NCBI RefSeq assembly: GCF_000633395.1
Contig: NZ_AYMU01000013.1
Coordinates: 1 to 64,000 of the forward strand
Length of the DNA: 64,000 nt
From: Pseudomonas sp. PH1b
GTDB lineage: Bacteria; Pseudomonadota; Gammaproteobacteria; Pseudomonadales; Pseudomonadaceae
Reading direction: 5' to 3'
The notes under the pieces: generated by a model
The model's input: the letters and a program-made list of their open reading frames with translations, nothing else
Database searches by the model: none
What the model was told of the DNA's origin: nothing
Shown: piece by piece, positions 8,351 to 18,729 of the stretch
Numbering within the stretch: position 1 is the stretch's first letter
How the letters are laid out: the number at the start of each line of letters is the position of its first letter
Program-made: the position numbers and the translations under genes

Positions 8351-10072
8351 ATGACCGCCGAGCCCCGCCCCATTGAAGACAGCCTGAACATCCCCGACAG
8401 CCGGGGCATCAACCTTTTCCAGTGCGATGCCGGCCTGGCCGCGTTGCTCAAGGTTTACCTGCCGCCCTCGGTCTATCAGCAATGGCTGCCCAGCCTGCAG
8501 CGCCTGGGCGCCCGGGCCGGCGCTGAACTTGATGTACTGGCCCTGTCCGCGGACAAGCACCCGCCGGTGCTGCAGCCGCGCACCCGCCGTGGCGAGAACC
8601 TGCAGAGCATTGCCAAACACCCGGACTACGTCGCCCTGGAACGGGTGGCCTACGCCGAGCTGGGCCTGGCCGCCATGAGCCATCGGCCCGGTGGCCCGCC
8701 GCCGTTGATCAAGTACGCCCTGACCTACCTGTTCGTCCAGGCCGAGTTCGGCTTGTGCTGCCCGGTGAGCATGACCGACTCGCTGACCCGGACCCTGTGC
8801 AAGTTCGGTACGCCGGAACTGGTGGCGCGTTACTTGCCATCCTTGCAGTCCCAGGATTTCGAGCAGTTGTTCCAGGGGGCGATGTTCATGACCGAACAGG
8901 CTGCCGGCTCCGATGTCTCGCGTACCGAAACCTGTGCCCGGCTGGAAGACGGCCAGTGGCGCCTGTTTGGCGAGAAGTGGTTCTGCTCCAACCCGGATGC
9001 CGACCTGGCCATGGTCCTGGCGCGGCCGCAAGATGCGCCCGCGGGCATGGCCGGGGTCAGCCTGTTCCTGCTGCCGAAGGTGCTGGCGGACGGCTCGCGC
9101 AACCACTACCGGATCCAGCGCCTGAAGGACAAGCTGGGCAGCCGCTCCATGGCCAGTGGCGAAATCACCCTGGAAGGCGCCAGCGCCTATTTGATTGGCG
9201 AGGTGGGCCGCGGCTTTCAGCAAATGGCCGACATGATCAACATGTCGCGACTGTCCAACGGCGTGCGTGCGGCGGGGCTGATGCGGCGCGGCCTCAACGA
9301 GGCCCTGTTCATCGCTCGCCAGCGCAAGGCGTTCGGCAAGCACCTGATCGAGATGCCGCTGATGCAGCGGCAACTGCTGAAGATGATGCTGCCCACCGAA
9401 CAGGCGCGCTCGATGTTCATGCAGATCGCTACCCTGCTGCCACGGGCCGATGGCGGTGACGAGACGGCGCGCAAGTGCGTGCGCATCCTCACCCCGTTGA
9501 TCAAGTTCCGCGCCTGCCGGGATGCCCGCCGAGTGACCGGCGATGCCATGGAGGTTCGGGGCGGCGTCGGCTACATCGAAGAGTGGAGCGATGCCCGTCT
9601 GGTACGTGATGCCCATCTGGGGTCGATCTGGGAAGGCACCAGCAATATCGTCGCCCTGGACATTGCCCGGGCGGTGACGCGCGAGCAGGCATTGGAACCG
9701 CTGCAGGGGTATCTGGCCGGGTTGCTCGCCGAAGCCGATTTGCCCCAGGCCAGCCGCGTGCTGTTCGACTCGGCCCTGCTGCGCAGCGTGACCTGCTTTC
9801 ACAACGTGGCGCAACAACGCCGGGACGAGCAGGTGCGCCAGGCCGGCAGTGTCCTGTACCACCTGGCCAGTGCGATTTTCATGGCCTGGGAAGCAACGCG
9901 CCAGGCGCCGGACTATCGGCGCCTGGCCCTGGCGCACCTGGTGCTGGTGCACAAGGTCCTGCCCCGTGACCCCTTGAATCTGGATGCGCCAATCGACGCC
10001 GAGCTGCTGGCGCGCCTGGCCACCGAGAGCCCGCTGTCCCAAGCCGAAGCCATGCGCCTACTGCCGGCCTGA
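8351..10072 (+). CDS. Acyl-CoA dehydrogenase, AidB-like
   Basis: Flavoenzyme of 573 residues, longer than the usual 380-400 and in the range of AidB-like dehydrogenases. Visible motifs are MTEQAAGSDVSRTET (FAD/substrate-binding strand), FGEKWFCSNPDADLAMVLAR and, near residue 435, SIWEGTSNIVALDIAR, with a Glu at the catalytic-base position of medium-chain enzymes. AGGAGACG precedes ATG 8351. The next gene, a CaiB-type CoA-transferase, begins 32 bases downstream, so the two probably form an operon that activates an acid to its CoA ester and oxidises it. AidB-type function in alkylation damage is also conceivable given ada nearby, but the CoA-transferase partner favours catabolism. Confidence 0.87.
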   Translation: MTAEPRPIEDSLNIPDSRGINLFQCDAGLAALLKVYLPPSVYQQWLPSLQRLGARAGAELDVLALSADKHPPVLQPRTRRGENLQSIAKHPDYVALERVAYAELGLAAMSHRPGGPPPLIKYALTYLFVQAEFGLCCPVSMTDSLTRTLCKFGTPELVARYLPSLQSQDFEQLFQGAMFMTEQAAGSDVSRTETCARLEDGQWRLFGEKWFCSNPDADLAMVLARPQDAPAGMAGVSLFLLPKVLADGSRNHYRIQRLKDKLGSRSMASGEITLEGASAYLIGEVGRGFQQMADMINMSRLSNGVRAAGLMRRGLNEALFIARQRKAFGKHLIEMPLMQRQLLKMMLPTEQARSMFMQIATLLPRADGGDETARKCVRILTPLIKFRACRDARRVTGDAMEVRGGVGYIEEWSDARLVRDAHLGSIWEGTSNIVALDIARAVTREQALEPLQGYLAGLLAEADLPQASRVLFDSALLRSVTCFHNVAQQRRDEQVRQAGSVLYHLASAIFMAWEATRQAPDYRRLALAHLVLVHKVLPRDPLNLDAPIDAELLARLATESPLSQAEAMRLLPA

Positions 10073-10104
10073 ATGACCTTTGTGCAACTCACCGGAGTAC
10101 TTTC

Positions 10105-11292
10105 ATGACGCTTGCCCAAGGGGCCCTGACGGGCCTGAAAGTCATCGACCTCAGCCGTGTGCTCGGTGGTCCCTACTGTTCCCAGGCCCTGGCCGACCAT
10201 GGCGCCGAAGTGATCAAGCTGGAGCCCCTGAGCGGCGACGAAACCCGGGGCTGGGGGCCACCTTTCGAAGGCGCCGACGCTTCGTACTATCGCGGCGTCA
10301 ACCGCAACAAGCAGGGAATCGCCGTCGACCTGTCCCGCCCCGAAGGCCTGGAGTTGCTGATGCAACTGCTCGAAGGGGCCGACGTGCTGATCGAGAACTT
10401 CAAGCCCGGCACCCTGCGACGCTGGGGCATCGGTTATGCCGAAGTGCTGAGCCAGCGTTTTCCGGCGTTGATCCACTGCGCGGTTTCCGGCTTTGGGGAG
10501 GATGGTCCCCTGGGCGGCTTGCCCGGCTATGACGCGGTGATCCAGGCCATGGCCGGATTGATGAGCGTCAACGGCGAGGACGAGGGTGGGCCGTTGCGCA
10601 TCGGCCTGCCGATCGTCGACATGGTCACCGGCCTGAATGCCCTGGCGGGGATTCTCCTGGCGCTCAACGAACGTCAGCGCAGCGGCCTGGGCCAGTCCCT
10701 GGACATTTCCCTGTACGACTGTGGCGTTTCGTTGCTGCACCCGCATTTGCCGAACTATTTCGCCGCCGGCAAGACCCCGCGGCGCACCGGCAACGCCCAT
10801 CCCAACATCGCTCCGTACGACAGCTATCGCACGGCTGGCGAGCCGATCTTTCTCGCTGTCGGCAACGACCGCCAGTTCACCCGCCTGTGCCAGGAACTGG
10901 GAGCCTGCGAGTTGCTGGATGATCCGCGCTTCGCCAACAACGGCCAGCGCTCGGTCAATCGCGAGGCCTTGAAGCAACAGCTGGAACGGCACCTGCAAGC
11001 CCATGATGGTCCCTCACTGGCCCAGCGGTTGATCGGCCTTGGGGTGCCTTGCGGTTCGATTGCCACCGTCGATCAGGTCGTGGCTCATCCCCACACCCGG
11101 CACCGCGGCCTGCTGGTGGAGATCGACGACTACCGGGGTATTGGCTCTCCGGTGAAGCTCTCGCGTACCCCGGCCAGTTACCACAGTGCCCCGCCGACCC
11201 TGGGGCAGCATACCCGTGCGGTGCTGGAGGGGCTGGGGCTGGATGAGCCGACCATCGCCGCCCTGCTGGCCAGCGGTGTGGTACGGGGTTGA
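10105..11292 (+). CDS. CaiB/BaiF (family III) CoA-transferase
   Basis: Transfers CoA between acids. The 395-residue length is typical of the family. The N-terminal motif LKVIDLSRVLGGPYCSQ-LADHGAEVIKLE, IENFKPGTLRRWGIGY and GLPIVDMVTGLNALAGILLAL (catalytic Asp at about residue 172) are all present. GGAG lies eight bases before the ATG. It is presumed to be the activating partner of the preceding acyl-CoA dehydrogenase. The gene ends only 13 bases from the convergent DUF4124 gene. Substrate unknown. Confidence 0.9.
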   Translation: MTLAQGALTGLKVIDLSRVLGGPYCSQALADHGAEVIKLEPLSGDETRGWGPPFEGADASYYRGVNRNKQGIAVDLSRPEGLELLMQLLEGADVLIENFKPGTLRRWGIGYAEVLSQRFPALIHCAVSGFGEDGPLGGLPGYDAVIQAMAGLMSVNGEDEGGPLRIGLPIVDMVTGLNALAGILLALNERQRSGLGQSLDISLYDCGVSLLHPHLPNYFAAGKTPRRTGNAHPNIAPYDSYRTAGEPIFLAVGNDRQFTRLCQELGACELLDDPRFANNGQRSVNREALKQQLERHLQAHDGPSLAQRLIGLGVPCGSIATVDQVVAHPHTRHRGLLVEIDDYRGIGSPVKLSRTPASYHSAPPTLGQHTRAVLEGLGLDEPTIAALLASGVVRG

Positions 11293-11305
11293 GGCCGGCG
11301 CAGGG

Positions 11306-11812
11306 TCAGGGCCGGCGGGCTCGCAGCAGAGTGAAGGTGAGGTCCGGACTCTGCTGCAAGACTTGCTGCTGGCCGTCGAGCACCTGGACTGCCAGGCGAT
11401 GCTCGCCCCGGTCGAGGTTCACCAATGGCAGGCTTGGCCCAGGCGTGGCGAGGCCATAGGGCTTGCCGTCCAGTACCAGGCGCAGGCGGTGGGACGCCTG
11501 CAGCTCCGGTTGCAACTCCACCTGCACGCTGAAGCTGCCATTGTTGGCCCGCAACGCAGCGTGCTCTGGCACTGCGCTCAACTGCAGCCGGGCGTAGGGC
11601 CTGGGGGTGGGTGCTTGCGCTGGCGCTGTTTCCCGGGGCAGTGGCGTGGGGCTCGGCATGCGATTGACCACGGACGTCTCGATCGACGGGTGCCCGGTCT
11701 TCGGCGGCTGGTCGCTGTAGGCGCGATGGCCCGTCCCATCGGTGTACTGATAGATCTGGGCGATGGCCGGCAGGGTGATTATCCACAGCAGGCAAAAGAC
11801 TGCGGCCCGCAT
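11306..11812 (-). CDS. DUF4124 exported protein
   Basis: 168 residues with an N-terminal signal peptide (MRAAVFCLLWIITLPAIAQ) followed at once by the DUF4124 hallmark IYQYTDGTGHRAYSDQPP. A Pro-rich linker (about 50-75) leads to an Ig-like C-terminal part (LRLVLDGKPYG, EHRLAVQVLDGQQQV). GGGAG precedes ATG 11812 on the minus strand. In related pseudomonads DUF4124 proteins commonly sit between glnA and ntrB, which is also where this one lies apart from the inserted catabolic block. Role unknown. Confidence 0.85.
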   Translation of the reverse strand: MRAAVFCLLWIITLPAIAQIYQYTDGTGHRAYSDQPPKTGHPSIETSVVNRMPSPTPLPRETAPAQAPTPRPYARLQLSAVPEHAALRANNGSFSVQVELQPELQASHRLRLVLDGKPYGLATPGPSLPLVNLDRGEHRLAVQVLDGQQQVLQQSPDLTFTLLRARRP

Positions 11813-11889
11813 GACAGTGCTCCCGGCCGCGAGGGCCTTCGCTGGAAAGGCTCCAGCATAGGGCGCCACACCCATTGGCGTGGCCGTGG

Positions 11890-12450
11890 TTAACCTTTGA
11901 ACACACATAACTCGGCCGTGGCGCGGATCATCGCCAGTTGGCGCAGTGGGTCGGTGCTGCTGGTCTTGTTGGCCTGGGCCAGCCATTGCGGGCATTGCGG
12001 GTCGGTACGGTGAGGGCTGAAATCGGCCAGTTGCTGCAACAGGCGCTTTTGTAACCGATCGAGTTGCGGACGAATCTGCCCGACCAGGTCCGCCCGTGGC
12101 GTATCCGGCGCCTTGCCCTGCAGGTGCCAGGTGGAAAGCCTGGCGTACTGCACCAGTTTGTTGGCTTCGATCTGGGCCGCGAAGAATGGCTCCACCACCT
12201 CCTGGCCCAAGTGATAGGTGGCGGCCTGGCTCGCGGCCCCGGCGATCACCTGCTGTTCCCGCGGGCGGTCTTCCACGGCCTTGTGACTGTCCCATTTGCT
12301 CAGGGCCACCTGATCGGCAATGTCCAGGCGTTCGCCAATGCTGGCCAGCAGCGGGGCGAGGGCGGTCGGGGCGTCGGCGGCACGGGCGGCGGTGGCGGTG
12401 GCGAACAGACTGCAGGTCAGTGCCAGGTACAGCGTGAGGCGTGAGGGCAT
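11890..12450 (-). CDS. Periplasmic chorismate mutase, AroQ gamma type
   Basis: 186 residues. A cleavable signal peptide (ending ATAARA-ADA near residue 25) precedes an all-helical domain with the secreted AroQ pattern LASIGERLDIADQVALSKW, DRPREQQVI and VEPFFAAQIEANKLVQYARL. It converts chorismate to prephenate, and the signal peptide places it in the periplasm, outside the cytoplasmic shikimate pathway, so its physiological role is unclear. It is co-directional with glnA upstream and DUF4124 downstream (78-base gap). Confidence 0.78.
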   Translation of the reverse strand: MPSRLTLYLALTCSLFATATAARAADAPTALAPLLASIGERLDIADQVALSKWDSHKAVEDRPREQQVIAGAASQAATYHLGQEVVEPFFAAQIEANKLVQYARLSTWHLQGKAPDTPRADLVGQIRPQLDRLQKRLLQQLADFSPHRTDPQCPQWLAQANKTSSTDPLRQLAMIRATAELCVFKG

Positions 12451-12562
12451 GGGGAGGCTCGGCTATTGTTCAATGAAGTGGCGCCCATGATGCACGCAAC
12501 CGCCCTGCACCGGTCAAACCTGCATCCCTCGCCAGCCAAGACTCCGGCTATTTTGCAGGCAT

Positions 12563-12590
12563 AAAAAAAGCCTCCCGAAGGAGGCTTTTT
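12563..12590 (-). terminator. Rho-independent terminator of glnA
   Basis: An AAAGCCTCC-CGAA-GGAGGCTTT hairpin with a GAAG-type tetraloop is flanked by A- and T-tracts on either side. It starts about 30 bases beyond the glnA stop codon. Confidence 0.92.
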
Positions 12591-12620
12591 CATCACGCCG
12601 TTCGCGCAGGCGCTACCGGA

Positions 12621-14027
12621 TCAGCAGCTGTAGTACAGCTCGTATTCCAGTGGGTGTACGAAGGTACGGACCTTGATTTCTTCTTCGCTTTTCAGGGCGA
12701 TGTAGGCGTCGATGAAGTCGTCGCTGAAAACGCCGCCTTTGGTCAGGAACGCGCGACCTTTGTCCAGCTCTTCCAGGGCTTCCTTCAGGCTGCCGCAAAC
12801 TTGTGGGATCTCTTTGGCCTCTTCAGGCGGCAGGTCGTACAGGTTTTTGTCAGCAGCGTCGCCAGGGTGGATCTTGTTCTGGATACCGTCCAGGCCGGCC
12901 ATCAGCAGGGCAGCGAAGGCCAGGTACGGGTTGGCAGCCGGGTCCGGGAAACGCGCTTCGATACGGCGGGCCTTAGGGCTCGACACGTAAGGAATGCGGA
13001 TCGAAGCGGAACGGTTGCGCGCCGAGTAGGCCAGCATGACCGGGGCTTCGAAGCCTGGCACCAGACGCTTGTAGGAGTTGGTCGCCGGGTTGGTGAAGCC
13101 GTTCAGGGCCTTACCGTGCTTGATGATGCCGCCGATGAAGTACAGGGCGGTGTCGGACAGGCCGGCATAGCCTTCACCCGCGAAGGTGTTCTTGCCGTCT
13201 TTCCAGATGGACATGTGCACGTGCATGCCCGAGCCGTTGTCGCCGTACAGAGGCTTGGGCATGAAAGTGGCGGTGCGGCCGTAGGCATCGGCCACGTTGT
13301 GCACCACGTACTTCAGGGTCTGGGTTTCGTCGGCTTTCTTCACCAGGGTGTTGAACTTGACGCCGATTTCGTTCTGGCCGGCAGTCGCCACTTCGTGGTG
13401 GTGAACTTCGACGGTCAGGCCCATTTCTTCCAGTGCGTTGCACATGGAGGTACGGATTTCGTGGTCGTGGTCGAACGGTGGAACCGGGAAGTAGCCGCCC
13501 TTGACGCCAGGACGGTGGCCCTTGTTACCGCCTTCGATGTCCTGGTCGGACATCCACGAACCTTGCTCGGAGTAGATCTTGAACATCGAACCGGAGATGT
13601 CGGACTTGAATTTCACCTGGTCGAAGATGAAGAACTCTGGCTCTGGACCGGCGAATACGGTGTCGCCGATACCGGTGGCCTTCAGGTGCTCTTCAGCGCG
13701 CTTGGCGATGGCCCGTGGGTCGCGGTCATAACCCTGCATGCTCGAAGGTTCGATGATGTCGCAGACCAGGATCAGGGTCGGTTCTTCGGTGAAGGGGTCC
13801 AGTACGGCAGTGCTGTCGTCCGGCATCAGGATCATGTCGGAGGCTTCGATGCCTTTCCAGCCAGCGATGGAGGAGCCGTCGAACATCTTGCCCGCTTCGA
13901 AGAAGTCTTCATCCAGCGCATCACGAGCCGGCATGGTCACGTGATGTTGAGTGCCCTTGGTGTCAGTGAAGCGCAGATCAATCCATTTGACGTCATGATC
14001 TTTGATGAGTTGAACCGACTTCGACAT
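12621..14027 (-). CDS. glnA: Glutamine synthetase type I
   Basis: ATP-dependent condensation of ammonia with glutamate; dodecameric cytoplasmic enzyme. The 468-residue length is standard. Visible are the GS signature [17 protein letters not shown], the ATP-binding stretch [25 protein letters not shown], and the adenylylation Tyr in [10 protein letters not shown] at about residue 397, so activity is expected to be controlled by GlnE. I start at ATG 14027 because GGAGGA lies just upstream; a longer frame to 14111 would read through the promoter. Preceded by a sigma-54 promoter, it is the main NtrC target here. Confidence 0.98.
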   Translation of the reverse strand: MSKSVQLIKDHDVKWIDLRFTDTKGTQHHVTMPARDALDEDFFEAGKMFDGSSIAGWKGIEASDMILMPDDSTAVLDPFTEEPTLILVCDIIEPSSMQGYDRDPRAIAKRAEEHLKATGIGDTVFAGPEPEFFIFDQVKFKSDISGSMFKIYSEQGSWMSDQDIEGGNKGHRPGVKGGYFPVPPFDHDHEIRTSMCNALEEMGLTVEVHHHEVATAGQNEIGVKFNTLVKKADETQTLKYVVHNVADAYGRTATFMPKPLYGDNGSGMHVHMSIWKDGKNTFAGEGYAGLSDTALYFIGGIIKHGKALNGFTNPATNSYKRLVPGFEAPVMLAYSARNRSASIRIPYVSSPKARRIEARFPDPAANPYLAFAALLMAGLDGIQNKIHPGDAADKNLYDLPPEEAKEIPQVCGSLKEALEELDKGRAFLTKGGVFSDDFIDAYIALKSEEEIKVRTFVHPLEYELYYSC

Positions 14028-14126
14028 AGTGTCCTCCGGGTGGCTTCGGGCTTGGTGTTGGAGTGCCCTTAGAATGTGGGTGATGCCGGCGCGAATACTC
14101 TGCCATGGCAACCTGCCTCACAAGGG

Positions 14127-14142
14127 AGCAAATTGCATGCCA
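14127..14142 (-). promoter_or_regulatory. Sigma-54 promoter of glnA
   Basis: Read on the minus strand, TGGCATGCAATTTGCT matches the sigma-54 consensus TGGCAC-N5-TTGCW with one mismatch (C to T). The predicted transcript start is near 14115, giving a leader of about 90 bases before the glnA ATG. Confidence 0.8.
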
Positions 14143-14310
14143 GTGCCCCGAGATGGGTTTTCTGCCCCAAAATCACGCTTTATACGGCGGATTCGGTCAA
14201 ATGCCGGCATCTGGCGCACTGCAATGTAGCGTCTTTGCCAATAAATGACCCGTTTTGGTGCATCGAAAACCTTCTGCACATTAACTGGTTAAACCTTGAG
14301 CAATTTCCGC

Positions 14311-14316
14311 TATAAT
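14311..14316 (+). promoter_or_regulatory. -10 box of the thiI promoter
   Basis: A perfect TATAAT lies 43 bases upstream of the thiI ATG. No good -35 hexamer is present at 17-base spacing, so the call rests on the -10 element and position. Confidence 0.45.
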
Positions 14317-14358
14317 CCGCGCCCCCCTTTTTCGGCTGGCCCAGCGCGCGCTGTTTTC

Positions 14359-15813
14359 ATGAAACTAATCGTTAAAGTTTTCCCGGAAATCACCATCAAG
14401 AGCCGCCCGGTTCGGACGCGTTTCATCCGTCAGTTGGCGAAGAACATCCGTGCCGTGCTCCGCGACCTGGACCCGGCCGTGGTGGTCAATGGTGTATGGG
14501 ACAACCTCGAGCTGGAAACCGCCGTCAGCGAGCCCAAGGCCCTGAAGGACATGACCGAGCGCCTGGGCTGCATGCCCGGCATCGCGCATTTCCTGCAGGT
14601 CGACGAGTACCCTCTGGGCGACTTCGACGACATCGTTGCCAAGTGCCACCAGCACTTTGGCGAGTCCCTGGCGGGGAAGGTTTTTGCCGTGCGCTGCAAG
14701 CGTGCCGGCAAGCATGAATTCAGCTCCATGGACGTGGAAAAATACGTCGGCAGCCAACTGCGTCGGCAGTGCGGCGCCGCCGGAATTTCCCTGAAAGCGC
14801 CGGAAGTTGAAGTGCGGATGGAAATTCGCGACCAACGGTTGTTCGTGATCCACAGCCAGCACAATGGCATCGGCGGCTACCCGCTGGGCGCCCTGGAACA
14901 GACCCTGGTGCTGATGTCCGGCGGTTTCGATTCCACGGTGGCGGCCTACCAGATCATGCGCCGCGGCCTGATGGGGCATTTCTGCTTCTTCAACCTGGGC
15001 GGGCGTGCCCATGAACTGGGCGTGATGGAAGTTGCGCACTATATCTGGAAGAAGTACGGCAGCTCCCAGCGCGTGCTGTTCGTCAGCGTGCCGTTCGAGG
15101 AAGTGCTCGGGGAAATCCTCGGCAAAGTCGACAACAGTCATATGGGCGTCATTTTGAAGCGTATGATGTTGCGTGCCGCGTCGAGCATCGCCGACCGCCT
15201 GCACATCGACGCGCTGGTCACCGGCGAGGCGATTTCCCAGGTGTCCAGCCAGACCTTGCCGAACCTCTCGGTGATCGATTGCGTGACCGACAAGCTGGTG
15301 CTGCGTCCGCTGATCGCCAGCCACAAGCAGGACATCATCGACCTGGCCGTGGAGATCGGCACCGCCGACTTCGCCAAGCACATGCCGGAGTACTGCGGGG
15401 TCATCTCGGTGAACCCCAAGACCCATGCCAAGCGCCATCGCGTCGAGCATGAAGAGAAAGAATTCGACATGGCCGTGCTCGAGCGTGCGATCGAGCGGGC
15501 CAAACTGGTGCCGATCGATCGGGTGATCGATGAGTTGGGCCAGGATGTGCAGATTGAAGAAGTCAGTGAAGCGCTGGCCGGTCAGATCGTCATCGACATC
15601 CGTCATCCGGATGCCGAGGAAGATGACCCGCTGGACTTGGCTGGCATCGAAGTAAAAGCGCTGCCGTTCTATGCATTGAACGCCCGCTTCAAGGAACTGG
15701 ACCCTACGCGCCAGTACCTGCTGTATTGCGACAAAGGCGTCATGAGTCGCCTGCATGCTCACCATCTGCTCAGTGAGGGACATGCCAATGTGCGCGTTTA
15801 TAGACCGAGCTAA
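14359..15813 (+). CDS. thiI: tRNA 4-thiouridylase / sulfurtransferase ThiI
   Basis: Installs s4U at position 8 of tRNA and supplies sulfur for thiamine thiazole synthesis. It has 484 residues: an N-terminal ferredoxin-like/THUMP region (about 1-165), a PP-loop SGGFDSTVA near residue 187, a catalytic Cys in MPEYCGVIS (about 346) and a C-terminal rhodanese domain whose persulfide Cys lies in [10 protein letters not shown] (about 457). The presence of the rhodanese domain indicates both functions are retained. ATG 14359 ([15 protein letters not shown]) matches the usual family start. Confidence 0.96.
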   Translation: MKLIVKVFPEITIKSRPVRTRFIRQLAKNIRAVLRDLDPAVVVNGVWDNLELETAVSEPKALKDMTERLGCMPGIAHFLQVDEYPLGDFDDIVAKCHQHFGESLAGKVFAVRCKRAGKHEFSSMDVEKYVGSQLRRQCGAAGISLKAPEVEVRMEIRDQRLFVIHSQHNGIGGYPLGALEQTLVLMSGGFDSTVAAYQIMRRGLMGHFCFFNLGGRAHELGVMEVAHYIWKKYGSSQRVLFVSVPFEEVLGEILGKVDNSHMGVILKRMMLRAASSIADRLHIDALVTGEAISQVSSQTLPNLSVIDCVTDKLVLRPLIASHKQDIIDLAVEIGTADFAKHMPEYCGVISVNPKTHAKRHRVEHEEKEFDMAVLERAIERAKLVPIDRVIDELGQDVQIEEVSEALAGQIVIDIRHPDAEEDDPLDLAGIEVKALPFYALNARFKELDPTRQYLLYCDKGVMSRLHAHHLLSEGHANVRVYRPS

Positions 15814-15952
15814 GTGCCCGGGGATGTTTGCCTGTGGCTTGCGTCACCGTCCCCCCGACGCCGCCGTAAAGCTGTAACGGCAAAGCCTGACTCTATTGTT
15901 AATCGCTGCCATAACTTGTCAGCACACCGAATCCTCTGATCGAGATACACAA

Positions 15953-17773
<1,821 letters not shown>

Positions 17774-17794
17774 GTCTTTAGTTCCGGCTGAATG

Positions 17795-17832
17795 AAAACG
17801 CCCCCGGCCTTGCGGTCGGGGGCGTTTTTTTT
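17795..17832 (+). terminator. Rho-independent terminator of typA
   Basis: A GC-rich AAAACGCCCCCG / CGGGGGCGTTTT stem is followed by a run of eight T residues, 22 bases beyond the typA stop. Confidence 0.95.
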
Positions 17833-17860
17833 CGCCCGGAGAAAACGCCGGAGCCTCAGT

Positions 17861-18003
17861 TGTAGCCGCTGCCGAGCCTGCGATACAGCGACCGCTCGCG
17901 CAGCGGCCGCCAACCCGGGCGGCGAGTGCTACCTGAACGGTCGTGGTGGCTGTTTTGCGGCTGCATTGCAGCCGATCGCAGTTGCAGCCTCGGGGCGGCT
18001 ACA
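17861..18003. repeat. Second-family inverted repeat (TGTAGCCGC...GCGGCTACA)
   Basis: TGTAGCCGCTGCCGAG at the left and CTCGGGGCGGCTACA at the right are inverted over about 140 bases. The core GTAGCCGC/GCGGCTAC differs from the GTAGGAGCC REPs in this window and looks like another Pseudomonas interspersed palindromic family. It fills the convergent gap between typA and the YkgJ-family gene. Confidence 0.65.
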
Positions 18004-18020
18004 GCAGCGACGGGGGAGGC

Positions 18021-18461
18021 TCAGAAGCGTTCCAGGGTCCGGCTGCTGGTATTGGTCGGACGCACCTGGGGCTTGGGCTTGTAGGCGCAGTAGCCCGGAC
18101 GCGGACCGATCTTCGGGTGGTTGCGGCAGGTGTCCGGGCGCTTGTCATAAATGGTGCACAGGCGGCTTTTACGATCCAGATACAGGCAGTCGTTGTTGCT
18201 CATGCGCTGCAGGGTGAAGATTTCCGACTTCTGGTTGTAGCGCTCGACGATGCCTTCCTTCTGCAGGCGCTTGGCGATGTTCTTCGCCGGCTCGCCGCGT
18301 TCGAATTCATCGACGATGCCAATGCGGATCAGGTCCTTGATCTTCACTTCCACCGGCAGGGTGCAGCAGCTGGACATGCAGGAACCGCACATGGGCGCAG
18401 AGTATTTGGCCCAGGTATCGAGACGATCGATTTCCGCGGCGGCGATCAGGTTGGACTTCAT
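18021..18461 (-). CDS. YkgJ-family cysteine-cluster protein
   Basis: 146 residues with the family cysteine pattern: CGSCMSSCC near residues 25-33, then DCLYLD, LCTIYDKRPDTCRNHP and GYC. This spacing suggests a metal (zinc or Fe-S) binding site, as annotated for the UPF0153/YkgJ family, whose function is not established. I use ATG 18461; the preceding TTG codon in frame is not needed. It is divergent from glgP, with a 268-base gap. Confidence 0.85.
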   Translation of the reverse strand: MKSNLIAAAEIDRLDTWAKYSAPMCGSCMSSCCTLPVEVKIKDLIRIGIVDEFERGEPAKNIAKRLQKEGIVERYNQKSEIFTLQRMSNNDCLYLDRKSRLCTIYDKRPDTCRNHPKIGPRPGYCAYKPKPQVRPTNTSSRTLERF

Positions 18462-18729
18462 CAAGGTGGTTTTTCCGGCATGTTCCAGGGCGCGCGATCA
18501 TACCGGGACTGGTGGATTTTTGAACAACTTTGTGTCGGATTTTTCGTCATGTGGCGCCGTTCAATGCCTGGCGGCACGGCATCTGCATCTTTTCCCCGGC
18601 TGGCGCAGAAGACTCTCTCTTTGACCGAGCCATTTGAAACAGCGTCGAACCAGAGCCTTTGCCTTCTGTCAGACCGACTAGGCTCAGACAATTCCATGCT
18701 CACTGTGTATCTCGTCAGAGGTCGTATCG

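Larger units (their letters stand above)
14028..14358. other. Divergent glnA/thiI regulatory region
   Basis: This 331-base gene-free stretch carries the glnA sigma-54 promoter (14127-14142, minus), NtrC-like half-sites TTTTGGTGCA (14253-14262) and TGCACA (14275-14280) about 115-140 bases upstream of it, and a TATAAT box (14311-14316) facing thiI. The distance of the half-sites fits an enhancer. Confidence 0.65.
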
